From assembly GCA_026929865.2 (NCBI GenBank), contig CM049395.1, positions 32,605,501 to 32,669,500 on the forward strand: DNA of 64,000 bases. Direction: 5' to 3'. The position numbers were made by a program, and so were the translations under genes. Source of the DNA: Hyperoplus lanceolatus (taxonomy: Eukaryota > Chordata > Actinopteri > Uranoscopiformes > Ammodytidae). The notes beneath the pieces are model-generated. The model had not been told where the DNA came from. It saw only the letters and a program-made list of their open reading frames with translations, and searched no databases. Of the stretch, positions 49,994 through 63,261 are shown one piece after another (position 1 is the stretch's first letter; every line of letters begins with the position of its first letter).

Positions 49994-50600
49994 AGCCTGG
50001 CTCCGCCTGCCTACATATTTCATTTTCCCTTCAGTAGTCAGTCTGGGGCTGCGGTGAATTTCTCAGCTTTAGCTCAGGAAAATCTCCGGCCGTCCAATCA
50101 GCGAACAGAGCGAGTGGCTAAGAACGATGACGTCAAAGTCAAGCTCCAGTTTCAGTTGAATGCTGCATTCCTTTATACTCGGAACTCGGAGATTTCCGAC
50201 TTGGTAGTTCCAAGTTCTGACCTGTCTGTGTTCCAGTGCATCTGCTCGCGAAAGTATGGACGCCTACAACCTTTCTCATCCAAATAACTAAACGTTAGGC
50301 TCTAGCACGTTACCGTTGCCAGGTACCGGTAGATCCAAATACTACAATATGTAGTGAAGTCGGGAATTTCCGAGTTCCTAGTACAACTGGAATGCACCGT
50401 CAGAAGCCGGCTTATGACATACGTCACGACCAAACCATATGCGATTGGTTGGCTGATCTAGAGTGGCACTGGGCAGATCTAATAGTTTTAAACTTCAACA
50501 GACACCCGCCTCCAAGTGAGTGAACGTTTGCCAAATAGAGCAGTTCCAGACTTTCTGTACAAATGAAATGAAGTACGATGGTCTGGTTGGACCAGGCTAG
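49994..50600. mobile_element. DNA element with AGCCTGG ends
   Basis: The left AGCCTGGCTCC pairs with the right-end inverse TAGCCTGGTCC, and the word GAAGGTGAAT flanks both sides (49984-49993; 50600-50609, sharing one base with the end). A 9-10 bp duplication does not decide the superfamily. No transposase. It encloses a nested inverted-repeat element at 50161-50400. Confidence 0.65.
50161..50400. mobile_element. Nested miniature inverted-repeat element
   Basis: Left TGCATTCCTTTATACTCGGA then ACTCGGAGATTTCCGACTT. The inverse of the right side reads TGCATTCCAGTTGTACTAGG then AACTCGGAAATTCCCGACTT. The termini are about 45 bp and imperfect, with no clear target duplication. It lies inside 49994-50600. 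Confidence 0.55.
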
Positions 50601-50639
50601 AAGGTGAATGCACTTGGCACTGAACATTGCTGCTCTTGT

Positions 50640-50928
50640 TTCTAAGAAATATCAAAGCAGAAAAGGGTTTGCTACATATACTGTTACTACAATTACAAAC
50701 ATGATATTGTCAGGCACAAATTTCAGGTACCTACAACACAGGTACCTGAAATTATATAAACTTCTTCCTGCTCCTTTTCAGGCATATCTCAGCAATACAG
50801 ATAATTTGTTTTCTTTTATTTTTAATTTCTTTTGCGAAAACATAATTTGTTTACTGTATTTCCATGCTTTTCATTTTGTTTTGTATGTTTGATATGTCTG
50901 AAATAAATTGAATCAAATCAAATCAGGG
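50640..50928 (+). mobile_element. Probable truncated LINE 3' end
   Basis: A T-rich 3'-UTR-like stretch ends GAAATAAATTGAATCAAATC followed by another AAATCA unit, a tail form common for fish LINE fragments. It has no coding part and the 5' boundary is uncertain. A 14-bp hairpin sits at 50719-50753. Confidence 0.35.
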
Positions 50929-51324
50929 TAGGAATAAATATGACTGTACACAGAGATCCATCATGGTGAAATACAAGTAATGCTGAATATCATTGAACTA
51001 GACAGTGACTGATTGCCATCACACCTCCTGTTGGTTTAATACAAATCCTGTTCTGAACTCTGGCCTCCATCTATGTTAGACACATGCTAAATGAGGTTTC
51101 TAAATGCCGTTTGGAAGGGATTTCTGTTTTTGTGCAATTGTGTCTCGCTTTCCTGTTCCCTGAAAAGAAAGGGTCCGCTGGTTGGACATCTCCTGACGAC
51201 CTCATGCTGTATGACTGCAGGATGATAGCAATATGAAAACAGCAGGAGACATTGCAATCCTGCAATCTCCAGAATGGGACTAAATTATAGAGCTAATCCT
51301 GTTGACCATCCATATCACTGCCAG

Positions 51325-51366
<42 letters not shown>

Positions 51367-53439
51367 GTTTCGTTCTATTCTCGCTGTTGGTCCAATATAG
51401 GTTTTGAGCAGCTGAAATGCAGAAAGAAAATGTGCCAACAAATTACCAATCAGTGCATTGGCGGCACATAGCTTTGATTTGCAGGTTAAAACAAATCACA
51501 GGGTTACAATCATCAACCTCAGACACTTAATGTAGCAACAACATGCTCGCTTCTGGAAAAGGGATGTCTTTTTTTCCCCGGCTACAAGACGTCCTGGTCA
51601 GAAATTACAAAAAGTTGTAGTTTTTCAGTTTAAAAATTCTAAAAGTGATAAGTTGACTCACTGCATGAAGACTACATGCTATTTCATGGCTAAATCAAAT
51701 GGGTTAAAGATACCTAAATAAGTGGTTAGCACAAATTAATAAGCATGAAAACATAAATTGTAGGAAAATAAAAGGAATTCCTCCTGACTGGACTTCAGCT
51801 GAGCTAAATTAGTATTCTTGGTCTAGTTGTCTAGGTTACTAGCCCTAGTTGTATTCCAACGTGACTGTAATTTAATAATAATTAATTAAACCCATATAAT
51901 ACACGTCACCTGTTTATGTATTTGTTGTCCTTGGCTGTCTGTGGGTGGTGATTGAAGGCTTCTACGTACATCTGCTGTGCTTCAGTAGATAATTCCACCA
52001 ATGACAACATTTTGAAATATGGGAAAATATGAACAGCTCAGCTCAACTTATTCATATTTTACTTATCAAAGGTATTAAAGGCAGGCATTAGGTTGCCTGT
52101 AAACCTCACCGGCTGTCCAAAAAAACAACTTAAATCTCCCTTCCCTCCACACTGCTCTGACTGCAACCTGCAATTTTAAATAATGTGTTTATTTCCCTTA
52201 TACTATTGTTCAGTGCTGGATCAGTGGATAGGCCTGCTTACCAAATGCTGCTATTGTTTACAGTCTAATTTGATTGGGAGGAACAGTGACCTGTATCCCG
52301 AAGCTGGCATTACAAAATCCCTGGTATAGAGAAAAACACTTGCACAGGCGAAGCAGGCGGTGCACACTGTGTAACTGACATAATCACTAAGCAGATGCCG
52401 CTGTTCTTTTCCTCACAGGTTTGTGTTGATGCAGGTAACCCAGACAACCTCTCAATGTACACAAATTAGAGACAGCCAGGAGGAAGGTATGATTAATGGG
52501 TCTCAATAAGGAAAGGCCCCAGAGGCAAAAGGACTATAGCAGCAGTGCTTATAAATCCCAGGGATTCTCTGAGGCAATGAAGAGGTGGGAGGAAGCGGTC
52601 GGTTAAGGGGCATGGAGGAAATAATGGGGGGATGCTGTATGACACACAGAGGAGATGCAGGACTTCCCTCCGTGTCCTGCTATTATCGTTGTACACAAAT
52701 TACTCTCACAGAGCAAAGTCATGTTCTGCACCGAGCATGCTAGAGTTCTTTCATACAGTTAATGAAACCGTCAGTATTTAGGAAGCTAATTTGAAGACTT
52801 TGCAAACAGCCACTGTTACTTCACTCTGGAAGAAGTTGAACAACAGCAAGGCTACATTGGTTAACTATAGTTACTTAGAAAAAGAGGTTCAAACTACTCT
52901 GTAAAAAAAAATATTACATTTACAATGTGCATGTGAAATTATATGTTAACTTAATATAATACAAACCAGTCACATTTCTACGGTGACAAAGTGCCTTTGT
53001 TTTTCACACATCATGATACATAAACCAACAAACTAAATTGTAATTACATTATTTAATGATAATAAAGTAAAAACAAGATAATAAAAATGTGTTCTACTTT
53101 GTCACCCGCAGTGTTTTATTATTTTGTTCCATGAGAATGGACACTATTTGAATATTCACCATTTTGATAAGTCAGAGCAGCCAACACAGTCTATGAGACA
53201 GAGAATGCCCATATCCTCCACTCAAAGACTTCCCTTTGAAATCCTTTTTATCACCTCCAAAATTGGAAGTTTCTGTGGTCTGAACGGGGGAACTGTACAG
53301 ACAGATAGCTCAGAATATTCTCAAATCTTCTGTCTGCCTTTTAGTTTTAATATATCCTGAATAAACACAGGCATGTGTCGCTGTTGATGCCAGGCAGTGA
53401 CTGATCGGACGCATTCAAACAACATAAACTGCTCTGGTT
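50929..53439. other. Intergenic upstream of the NELL-type gene
   Basis: No gene recognised. Includes a (CT)n tract at 51327-51361. This is the near upstream region of the gene at 53607 and a reasonable place for enhancers, though none can be called from one sequence. Confidence 0.5.
51327..51361. repeat. (CT)n microsatellite
   Basis: Pure CT repeat of about 35 bp. Confidence 0.95.
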
Positions 53440-53606
53440 TTGCAGTGAAGGAACCCCTGCCCCTTTTTGTGGACCGTTCCTCCTGTTCCTCCACATCAAG
53501 GCGAGTTAAGAGCGGCGCACAGCGCTAGACGGACCAGAGCGGGTTTAGTGTGGATACGCAGCGGAGCGCACGACAGAGGACTCTGTACAACACAACTCTA
53601 ACACAA
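53440..53606 (+). promoter_or_regulatory. Presumed promoter and 5' leader of the NELL-type gene
   Basis: The G+C and CpG content rises sharply at 53500-53580 (GAGCGGCGCACAGCGC, ACGCAGCGGAGCGCACGAC) directly before the ATG at 53607. I see no convincing TATA box, so a dispersed CpG-type promoter is likely. The transcription start is not determined. Confidence 0.4.
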
Positions 53607-54305
53607 ATGGATATTTACGTGGCTTTAGTATCCCTTTTCTTTTTTACCAAACCAGGTAAGAACAAGCCGTGTGGCGCTCTGTCTTCCGAATTGGGTATTA
53701 TGTTTCGAGTGACACGCGCTTCTTAACGTCTTTAACGCTCTTCAGTTTGCACCTTGCGCGCAACATTTTTTTTTAGTATGTCTTGACTGCATCGTATTGT
53801 GTGTGGTTTTAATCACTTTCAGTTTGTTGAGTTACTGTGATAATAATCCCGATGCAGATAAGGTAAAGGAGAGGACACCTTTTACCTTACCGTGCGCGCA
53901 CAGTGCACCTACAGCCCGTGGAGAACACAGGTGTTGGCTGCGGGCAAAATGTATTGGGCAGCGGTATCAATATCCTGCGTTTAAGTCAAAACTGCATTTT
54001 ACTTTTTTCTTTCCACAACCATCAATGTTAAGTACTGCAATGCACATAAGCAGTCACCATGTCTGTTTTTAAAACGTATAAGGATTTCAGATGAAAAACC
54101 CCTGTCAGGTTTAATCCTCTTAGCGGGCTGTGGACCCACCGCTTCACATCCTCTAACCTTCCTTTCTCTTTCACAGCTTTGGCTTTCGGATCAGATCAAG
54201 ACTACCAGATTGATATCATCAATGAACTTGACCTGGCAAATGCCACCTATGGAATTACCCAAGTGGCGGGGCTTCACAACAGCAGCAAAGCATTCATGTT
54301 CCGAG
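53607..54305 (+). CDS. nell1: NELL-family secreted glycoprotein (NELL1-like), exons 1-2 only
   Basis: Exon 1 is 53607-53655: ATG, MDIYVALVSLFFFTKP, donor CAG|GTAAGA, phase 1. Exon 2 is 54177-54305: acceptor TTTCACAG, 129 nt, donor GAG|GTATAG, phase 1. Joined, the protein starts with a hydrophobic signal peptide with probable cleavage after ALA (before FGSDQD), then the beginning of the laminin-G/thrombospondin-N-like domain (DYQIDIINELDLANATYG, ITQVAGLHNSSKAFMFR). The pattern DI..ELDL.N.T.G..QV.G.HN.SKAF.F is that of NELL1; NELL2 has ELEL and a different centre. Two N-glycosylation sequons (NAT, NSS) fall where NELL1 has them. Known NELL1 is a secreted, trimeric, about 810-residue protein with VWC and EGF-like domains that acts in osteogenic and neural signalling. 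The remaining exons lie beyond the window. NELL2 or another fish paralogue remains possible. Confidence 0.75.
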
Positions 54306-56714
54306 GTATAGTGCACGCACGCTCACAATTTCTTTTCACATTTTAGTTGCGCTGCTCAAGTTTGGAAAATGTCTTTTGTCTTCTGGCTGCGCGCACGCAC
54401 ACGCACGCTCTTTGTTTCATTAGTTAGTGTGAGCAAAGCGGTGCAGCGCCACACCTTTCGGTGTCACAGTAATGGCATGGGGTGCTGAGACAGAACACTC
54501 CGGGGAGCATCCTCTCATAATTACTCGACATGTAGCCTAATTTGTCCCAGGCAGCAGCAGATGCTCAGGCTCTTTCTGGACACACATTTGAGCATGCTGT
54601 CTAAGTAGGATTTCTACAACACTTCGACTTTTCCCATTGCCATTATGTTATAATCCCAACAACTGGTGATATCAGGTGTGTTAGTCTGAGAACCTGAATG
54701 ACATGCATCCCATAATAACAGACACACTTCAAAGCCATATGTCCTATTAGGAAGATAATAGCGGTACTGTTGTTAAGCTTGTCGAGGGTGGTTAGAGAGG
54801 TGTTACCAGTGTCAGAGGATAACTTTGATTTACTCAATTGCTTCCCTTTGGAAAGGACTCCAAATATTATGTGCAACTTGTACCTTACCCCTGTGGTGCA
54901 CCCAGCGAGAAGCATCGGTTGAACGGTTGGAGAGTAGATACTGAAGGCTGAAGAAGTGGTATTCACTGAGAGGAGAGAAGAGAAATGAAAATATATCTAA
55001 TGGCTGTTTGAGACATGTCTGTTTTTCATTTATTTATTTATTCATTTTTAATTCCCTTTTTGTGTTTTTCCCCCATTTGTCTGGGAATTAAGAAAAGGCT
55101 GCAGGGAAGACTTGAAGCGTAAAAATCTCCATCATATTTGAAACAACATTGTTTACATTTGATAACACCTTGATATTCAAAGGCAGCACGTTTAACATTT
55201 TATTGTCCAATGCTGTTCCAACCTGGATGAAAAATACAATGTGGAGGAGTCGTTTTTGTACTTCTCTGGCGTGGACATATTCAGATTCAAGGAGACTGGC
55301 ACACAAACAGGGGTGTTGAGACTCATATCAACAGAGTGGCGGTGTTCAGTGTGTGTGGTGAATGTGGTTTTATTTTATGCGTTTGGCTCAGTGTGCAACT
55401 GGCTCTTTATGAATGGAAAGCAGGGCAGCTTGGCCAACTCTGCCAAGGTGAAGCTGTCCAAGATTTAAGGCTGGAGGAAATGCAGGGTACACAACCTCAC
55501 TTATTTCTTGAAACGGACAAACACACGCACGCACACACACGTATACACAAGTTCTATCCTACTCCAAGCTGCTCTCCCTCTAAGGTTTCCAGGCTTGCGG
55601 GGTCGAGGTGCAGCATCCAGATAGTGTGGGAAATAGGAGGCTAAGCCAGTAGGGAAAACTGGACCTGTGAGTGTTGGAGTGGATACTTGTGTTGTGACCT
55701 ATTTAAATTATTTGCCTACCCTTGCATTGCTTTGATTGCCCTTTAATCCAGATGGTTTCCCAGAGCAACAGCAGCCAACGTTGCAGCAAATATCAGGTTA
55801 TTTTTAAATAGTGGAAAAGCTGATGTTCTAATAAGTTACAGAAACAAACAGACCTTGGTTATCAGTCGAGTAGAAGCTGTTGCTGGAGCAATGTGGCTGA
55901 TTGGGTCAGTGATTATTCAAGATGATTTATGTATGCTGTATGCAATCATGTTGTGCCCTAAGCTCTCACATATTTCATTGTTTGAATGCATAAATTGTGA
56001 AAGAACATATTGTGATGATGATGGTAAAATGGCTGGGAAAAACAGGGCATAGTGGTGTTCCAGTGTGGAAAGCACAGAGAGAGGAATCTGGTGATGTCTT
56101 TGGCTGAACAAAGGGAACTGGGATAGCTAATGATTTTCAAACAACAAATGGTTTGCATTATTCAATAGACTGTAAGCATCTTTCCTCTTACGTTTTCACC
56201 AGAATAATGAACCAATGCACTAAATGAAAAGCTGGTTAGGAGAGGCAGACATTTGAGTGCAGCCCCTTCCCAAAGAGGCATATCTTGATGTTATCCATCA
56301 AGCCTTGCAATGGAAAACAAGTAAGCCAATTACTAATATTCCCTCACTGTGCACTTATAGTTGTAGTTAGTAGTAGGATTCCTTACTTCATGGTAAATTC
56401 TGTAATGCATTGAGGAAAATTAGTTTTTCCAGAAAGTGGCTGACCTAGTTTCACATTGGAAACCAGTGTGTCAACTTCAGAATACTCTCAGAATGCCCCT
56501 GTCCCAATGTTGACTTCGATTTAATAATTCTAACACATTCTAACACTATCGGACGGGCCTGTTCATTCGCTGTCCAAGAAAATGTCAAATAAAATTCAGA
56601 CAATTAATTAATACTAAAGAATATACCATTACCATGCATTGCTTCTAATTGTATTATTGGGTGGGCAGGACAGCCTGCCTCCAAGTTACCCACCCGCTTA
56701 TAGTGGTCACTGGT

Positions 56715-57850
56715 CAGTAGAGCTGGCCCGAGGCATAAGTGAAATGAGCAGTTGCTTAGGGTCCAGACTGCCAGGGGGGCCCCCCAATTTATTTTTTTAT
56801 TTTGTTTTTTTTAGTTTGTGTGTTTGATATCAACATCATATTATGTGAATGTAAATTATCATACAATAAAAGGAATACAATGTTTTGGTAGATAGTTAAT
56901 AGCTTAATAATTGAATCAGTTCATCTGGGAGGTAATCCGAGGTTAACTGATCACGTCACGTTCAAGTCCATGGCATGCACAGTGTGTATTGAGTTTATTT
57001 AAAAATATTTGAAAATGGGGCTGCCCTCAGTTGCCCATGCACTGTGTATAGTCTATAGCCTATTTCAGCCTCGTCTGTGGAAAAAAATATAACTGGACAA
57101 CAAAGTTCTTCTGCTTCGTTCCTCTCACTGCATTTAAATGAATTCATTATATTACAGAAAAATATGTCCCGTAAAAGAAAAAGAGCACCAAGCCCATCCC
57201 AGAGGACCCTGCATAATATTTTTATATTATTTAAAATGTATATTTCTATGGAAAATCCATGTGTCTTTCTTCAATAGCTTCTAATTCATCCGACCCAGTG
57301 TCTCCAAATTATTTGTTCACACAAAATTCCTCAGATTGAGCCTCTTAATTTTCCTTTAAGTGCACCAGAGTCATGCATTTCACTTTAAAAAGGTAAAAAA
57401 AAATCTCCCGGGGTGGCGTACCCCCGGACCCCCCTAGCAGAGTTGTGACCTCGGCTGGCTACTATTTTCACCCGGCTGGACATTGGAGCCAATAGTAGAA
57501 ATACTATATATATCTATGTGTATAGTATATAGCTCTGGACTACCACCATCCAGGTTGCCCAGTCCCAAAGCTTTCTCTTCAATCAGCTCAGGCTGCCTAC
57601 AGTTAATACTGCGATTAAAAAAAATAAAGATACATTATGTTGTATTTAATGTATATTATATATTATTCATAAACATTTTGGAGAAAAAAAACATGCAAGA
57701 ATCAAATCTCCCACACAGCAACACTCAAAGTTTATTTGCATATTGTGTTCTACAAAATTCACAGTAAATGTGCCAAAAATCAGACGCAGAGATCTTACAA
57801 GGGCAAAAAATTTTGGCTCGCCCTATTCGGACTGTCTAGAACCGGGCCTG
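56715..57850. mobile_element. hAT-like remnant
   Basis: The left AGAGCTGGCCCGAGGCATAAG with GCTTAGGGTCC and GGGGGGCCCCCC resembles hAT ends that read 'GGGCCGGC...CTAGGGCCCCC'. The right-end inverse CAGGCCCGGTTCTAGAC could be its partner. No 8-bp duplication was found. Boundaries are tentative. Confidence 0.35.
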
Positions 57851-60800
57851 GATGGTGGGGATTCAAGCATGTGAGGGCTTTCCTCATTTAGGCTGCTAAG
57901 AGGGTGATCAGTTCTGAAATACATGCATGACATTTTATAGATTACCTGAACAATTGATGGGTTGGACTTGATGAACATGACGGATTACCATGATTTTTGG
58001 CCCAGACATTCTTGGTCCTCAGAGAATGGAGTCTACGGCTCTACGCTTATTTTCATTTGAAAGTATTGGACCTAACAATCTGTGTACATAACACGATGAG
58101 GCTTAAACTGGAGGTCTTCACAGGTATATTCCGATTTGTTACATTTTATCCTGTGATGAATATTCTTGTTTTTGACTCGAGAACAAGAGTGTGAAATGTG
58201 AATTGTATGGGGAAATTAAACAGATTTTCTACCCGTTGTTGCTGTGATGATTGCTGTTTAATTGGTGTCAAATCATGCGGATGCCAGGTTTGGTGTTCAT
58301 TTCTTTATGTTGATGCGTTTGGGTTGACCTCATTTTGAATAGCCCTGTGAATAATTGTCCTTGGGTTCTTTTCTTTCAAAAATGTATTCATGACACGTGC
58401 ATTATACTTGGGTAGGTTTTAATTTGGTATGTTTCATACCAACCTATGGGTTACATTAATGAGAGTTTGGCAAAACACTCTGAGCAACCAAGTCTGACAA
58501 TGTAGAGCGAGACCAGCAGAGCTGATCATGTCCTAAATGATGTCACCAGAGGATAAATCCTTTTGATTCAGGTAACATGACCTTTCCCTTAATATAAACA
58601 CTTTTCATTTATTGCACCTCTGTATAAAAGTAAAGATTAAACGACTGCAGATTTCTTTTTACCATTTCTCATCCACCCAGTTGCTTTTTTGCTACGCCAT
58701 TGGCACTACAGCCTTACTAGATCATTAGCATGGCTGTAGACTTGTTATGACATGATGAAACACACAAATACTTAATGAACATGTTTATACTGAATTATAT
58801 TTTACCGACATGCCTTTGAACGACCATCATTTAAAAGCTCTGGATGGGCTTCATTGTGTTTTAAGCTGCTGAAACACAAGATGTATAGAATTTGGTTTGG
58901 CTAATTGTCCCATAACCAGATGTATGATAAACAATTTTAAGTTAAGGTTCCTTCATTTGTGTTGTATCTCAGTTTCATTTGAAATTGCTCTTTGCTTTAC
59001 ACCTAGAAAACGTTCTGACATTTTGAACCCCTTATTTCAAGATGTTTCCAAGTAGAGACAAAAACACCTTCAATACTTTAATAATAGTTTATTTACTGAT
59101 GCAACTATTTGATCAATATTAAAGTTAATAGATTGCCAAACTCGCAAAACATTTGGGACACTCACCTATCCATGAAGCGGTCTGATCAGAATAGATCCTT
59201 TTGTGCTCCATTGACCCTCTTAGTCACAATCATTACTGTTAAACAGTTAAATGCTAAAAACAAATGCCTTAATCCTCCTATCCCCGAGATCTATAAAGAG
59301 GCCTCCTATCAGCCTCTTAGACTAATTATTCTTAACATATAACAACTCTACAGTCTGGTTTACACGATTTAAATGGTCCATAATTAACGTTACATTGACC
59401 ACCCTGTTGATTCCAGTCAAAGCCTTTTTCCAACCTCAATTAAAGCAGAAATCAATTTTGAAACACCTTACCACTACAATAAAGAGCTATAAAAAGTACG
59501 TACATTGGCCAAATGGGCATAGTACCAGTCCTCTGGTACTTATACACCAACAGTGGAAAGGTGAAAGATGGACCAGAATGTAATGATGGAAAGACAATTG
59601 TGTCGTTTCTCTGAAGAAAGTGGTGGAACTCTGCCACTTTGGTTATATGTGTGACCAAACAATTGTGTTTGTTTAATCAGTAAACAAACCAAACAGTGAA
59701 GACAAGACATTATGTGTTAAATAGTGAACTATAAATGGTGCAGTCAGGCAGGGTTTTATTGGCACTATACAAAAGAGATTACTTACCTTGATGGTGTCAG
59801 CAGTTTGCATAGCTTTTTAGCATTTCTTTTAGCAAATGTAAAACTGACTCACTGACAGAAATAACTTCAGTGTCCAAATCTTGATGACGATAAACTTTGA
59901 TCCAACACAGGCAGCAGGTTGTCGTTACCCTTTATGAATACATGTGTAAATTCTACTTAATGAGAAAAGCTTCCCAGTTATAAAGGAGCTATACTAAACT
60001 ATTGAAATTTTGATCAGAACCTCTTAGAAACTGGGCTTTCTCTTTCAAAGTGAACAGTGCTGTGGTTCCACTGACTGTCTCCTGGTCAAATAAAATGTGT
60101 CCAATGATTATCCCGCTTATCAGCCTTGACTTCGAGCTACGGCATTAGTTTCCAAGTCTAAAACCTGGTCCCTGAATTGTGACCTCATTCGGCTGGAAAC
60201 AGTGCATCTATGACCTGGATATCCAAAACATAGTTTCCGAGTTCAGAATACTATTACTTTAACTCGCCTGCAAAATGGTGATTGCACAGTTAAGTGCAAA
60301 GTTAAGCTAACCCTAACTCCTTAAATTTTTGACAAAATTGGAAAAAAATTTAGCCTTTGAGATTGTACGCCATTACGCCACACAAAGCAGAGTTGTAATA
60401 CAGAGGTCTCCTATTCAACATTATTTCTGGATCAGTTCACAAGTGGTGGCAGCTACCTATTCTTCTGGGCTGTTGTAGAGCACTACTTGTTGTATTGAAA
60501 CATCTTCTGAAAGATGAAGTAGGTGCGTTATGAAGAGCAAAATTGGTGACCGAAATTGCTCAATTTAACGATTGCTCACAGTTGAAAAGAAAAATGTAAT
60601 GTTTTTCAAGCAAAGGGCCGTCAACAGTTATAGCCAGCACTTTGTGAACAATGAAAAACAGACAGCAACCAGCTGATGTCGTGCAACTTTGCTCTCCAAA
60701 ACCCTGGCCGGAATTACAAGGGGTAGACAAAATACTGTTTTCCATAAACAGTACGGCTGCACAAGTGAACTATTTCAGGGTTAATGCCAACCAGGTTTTG

Positions 60801-63186
60801 GATCTATTTCATGATCCTGTGGGTTTATTGAAGCAAGAACAACACAGGGCTGCTACAGTCATTGAAAATTGTAAGCCGTCAGAAGTTCAGTCGGAGCCCT
60901 GAGGAAATGCCATGCGCAAAACAAAAACTCCTCAAGTGCAAATGAATTATGCAGTAGGCTATATTAATATTCATTCATGTACCTTGAATTATTTAAGTGA
61001 AACTGACTCTTGAAACTGAAGACAATCGACTGCTATAACTATTTTGTTTGTATTTTAAAGTATATGTGTGCTATTAGAAATAAATAATTTGCTCTTAATT
61101 TTAATTTTTAATTTTAAATGTAATCTTTATTTATACAGATTATCTCATTGAGACCTGACCACAAGATTCCAGTGTATAATGTTTTTTTTCCTGTGTTGAC
61201 CTTGCTGCTATTGATCTGTTTTTGCGTTGTTTTTGCGTTGTCTCAGCTCATATAAGACCAAATGTCTTGCATTCGGAAGCAATTAAGAGGTGCTTATGAG
61301 GTGTAACTTTTTTTTTCTAATAATGCAAACCCTCCCCAGTAATTGAACCAAAGAGCTGATCTGTCATGTTATACTCATGACATTGTTATTTAATTGATAA
61401 CTTGGCTTCCATCGCCTATTTGTTGAACACACTCTATATGGATATAGGACAGAAACATGACTGCCTTAAAACATTAGTACTACAGAACAGTTTATTAAAA
61501 GCCATTTCAAATAAATCCATGTGCAGCAGAACAAGAATGAGCACATACGTCAACTATTTGATGATGAATTTGCATTCCTTTGCCAATGAACGCAGCGTTT
61601 TGACGAGAAACCATTTAAACTATCAAAGTGGATTTAGGCCTGATTTCAAAGCCAACCATAATCATACTATGAACACAAAAAGATAGAGGCCAGCAGACAA
61701 ACTTGTATGTTTTTGAATACTTTTGCAGCTGTGTTTAGACTGCCAGATAAGAAATTGAACAGGCCACATACAAGGCCACTTCACACTTTGCATTGACACA
61801 GACAAACTGAACTGAGCTGAGAACTGCTAAGTTGGTCTCTAAATGCCATTGACCGTGTGTTTTCAACACACGTCTGTTTGTTTGTTTTATTCTTATTTTT
61901 TTATTGTTTGTTTTATTTTTTATTTTTATAATTTTCTGAAACAATAACTGTGTATCTGTGTATCTAAATCCGAATCTGATGAAAATGGGGGCGGGACCTG
62001 ATAAGCCTTTGGCTTCTTCCGTCACCCTTCGGACAACACAAAGTAAGATGTATGAAGATATGAAAGAGAAAATTGTGTATTGGTGGAATTGTCCGAAAGA
62101 ATAATAAATAAATAAAAAAGAAGATCAAATTGTTTTTCTATCAATTAATCATGAACAACAATTTCATGATTGTGACAGCACTAATAACAAATAGACTGGG
62201 ATAAGGCCTATTGAGTTTTTGGCTGCTTAAGATGTAGTTCTTGCTATGTCACAAGCACACAGCACATCTCTCTCCCCACTTGAATGTAAAACCCAGAAGT
62301 GAATGCAACAGGCTCTCACCACTTCTCTTACAGTTATCGAAAGGACATCTGGGAATGGTACATTGAAATGTCAACATGAAAAATAAATAGATGAAGCATT
62401 TTGCTGATAAGTGTATTTATCATAGTACCAATTCACCAGTCTAGACAACAGAAGTGTTGCACTCCCTTGGATCCTCAGCAATACACCCATCAATGTGTGA
62501 AGTTGATTGGATGACTAGACAGAACAACACACAGATGTCGACCTTTATACTTAGACGATTGTTTCTAATTGCAGATGATAACAATGTTTCCCCGAAGTTT
62601 TTAAGTCTGAATTGAGGCAGGGCATGGCACTCAGTGCTGATTACAATAATTGCTGTCCCTGAATACACTGAATAGAAGAACTCCTAGAATCTCCCAGGCA
62701 TCAGGGAATATGGTTACAATGGTGATATGATACCTCAAGATGCTGTGTGTGTGTGTGTGTGTTAGTGGGTGTGGAACAGCTCACTCTGCCTGGCTATCAT
62801 GTTTCATAAGGCTGTGTGTTGTACCAAAGTTTTAATCAAATAACTCAACACGAATTGGCTTGTAAATTATACATGTAAACACTTTGTCGACAGGTTACTG
62901 TTCAGTACAAGAAAACAAACATCTTGGCTGTGCACTTGTGTATCTCAGTTAGATGTATCAAGAACTTACAGAGGGTTAACGTTAACGGGACCTTTTAGTT
63001 GAACCTCCCTGTCATGGTTGTGATTTTGACTTTATGGGAAAGTGAAATAAGAACAAGAAGAAATAGCAGAACCCAATAAAAACCCAATCCCATTGAGTTA
63101 AAAAATGTGAGGGGAAAGATCTTCATTTTGGAACGTTCTTCTTCATTTATCAGTTAATGATGACTTGACCAGTGTTATAAAACAGC

Positions 63187-63261
63187 CTAGGCTCTGTAAA
63201 CTGGCATGTTGCTAGCAACGGTGGGCCTCCTATGTTTACATACCAGTTTACAGAGCCTAGG
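63187..63261. repeat. Inverted repeat with 19-bp arms, related to the 26444-26759 MITE
   Basis: The arms CCTAGGCTCTGTAAACTGG (63187-63205) and CCAGTTTACAGAGCCTAGG (63243-63261) are exact inverse complements around a 37-bp loop. The same module (GCTCTGTAAACGGGCATG ... TTTACATACCAGTTT ... GAGCCTAGGC) occurs at about 26583-26673 inside the TTAA MITE, so this is a fragment of that family. Confidence 0.7.

Noticed and set aside
53607-54305. NELL2 as the gene identity
   Set aside because: The ELDL..N.T.G..QV.G.HN.SKAF pattern and both sequons fit NELL1 better, though the alternative is not excluded.
60651-60902. 83-residue frame in the NELL intron
   Set aside because: Moderately protein-like composition, but no acceptor or donor in place, no recognisable motif and not similar to the next NELL exon.
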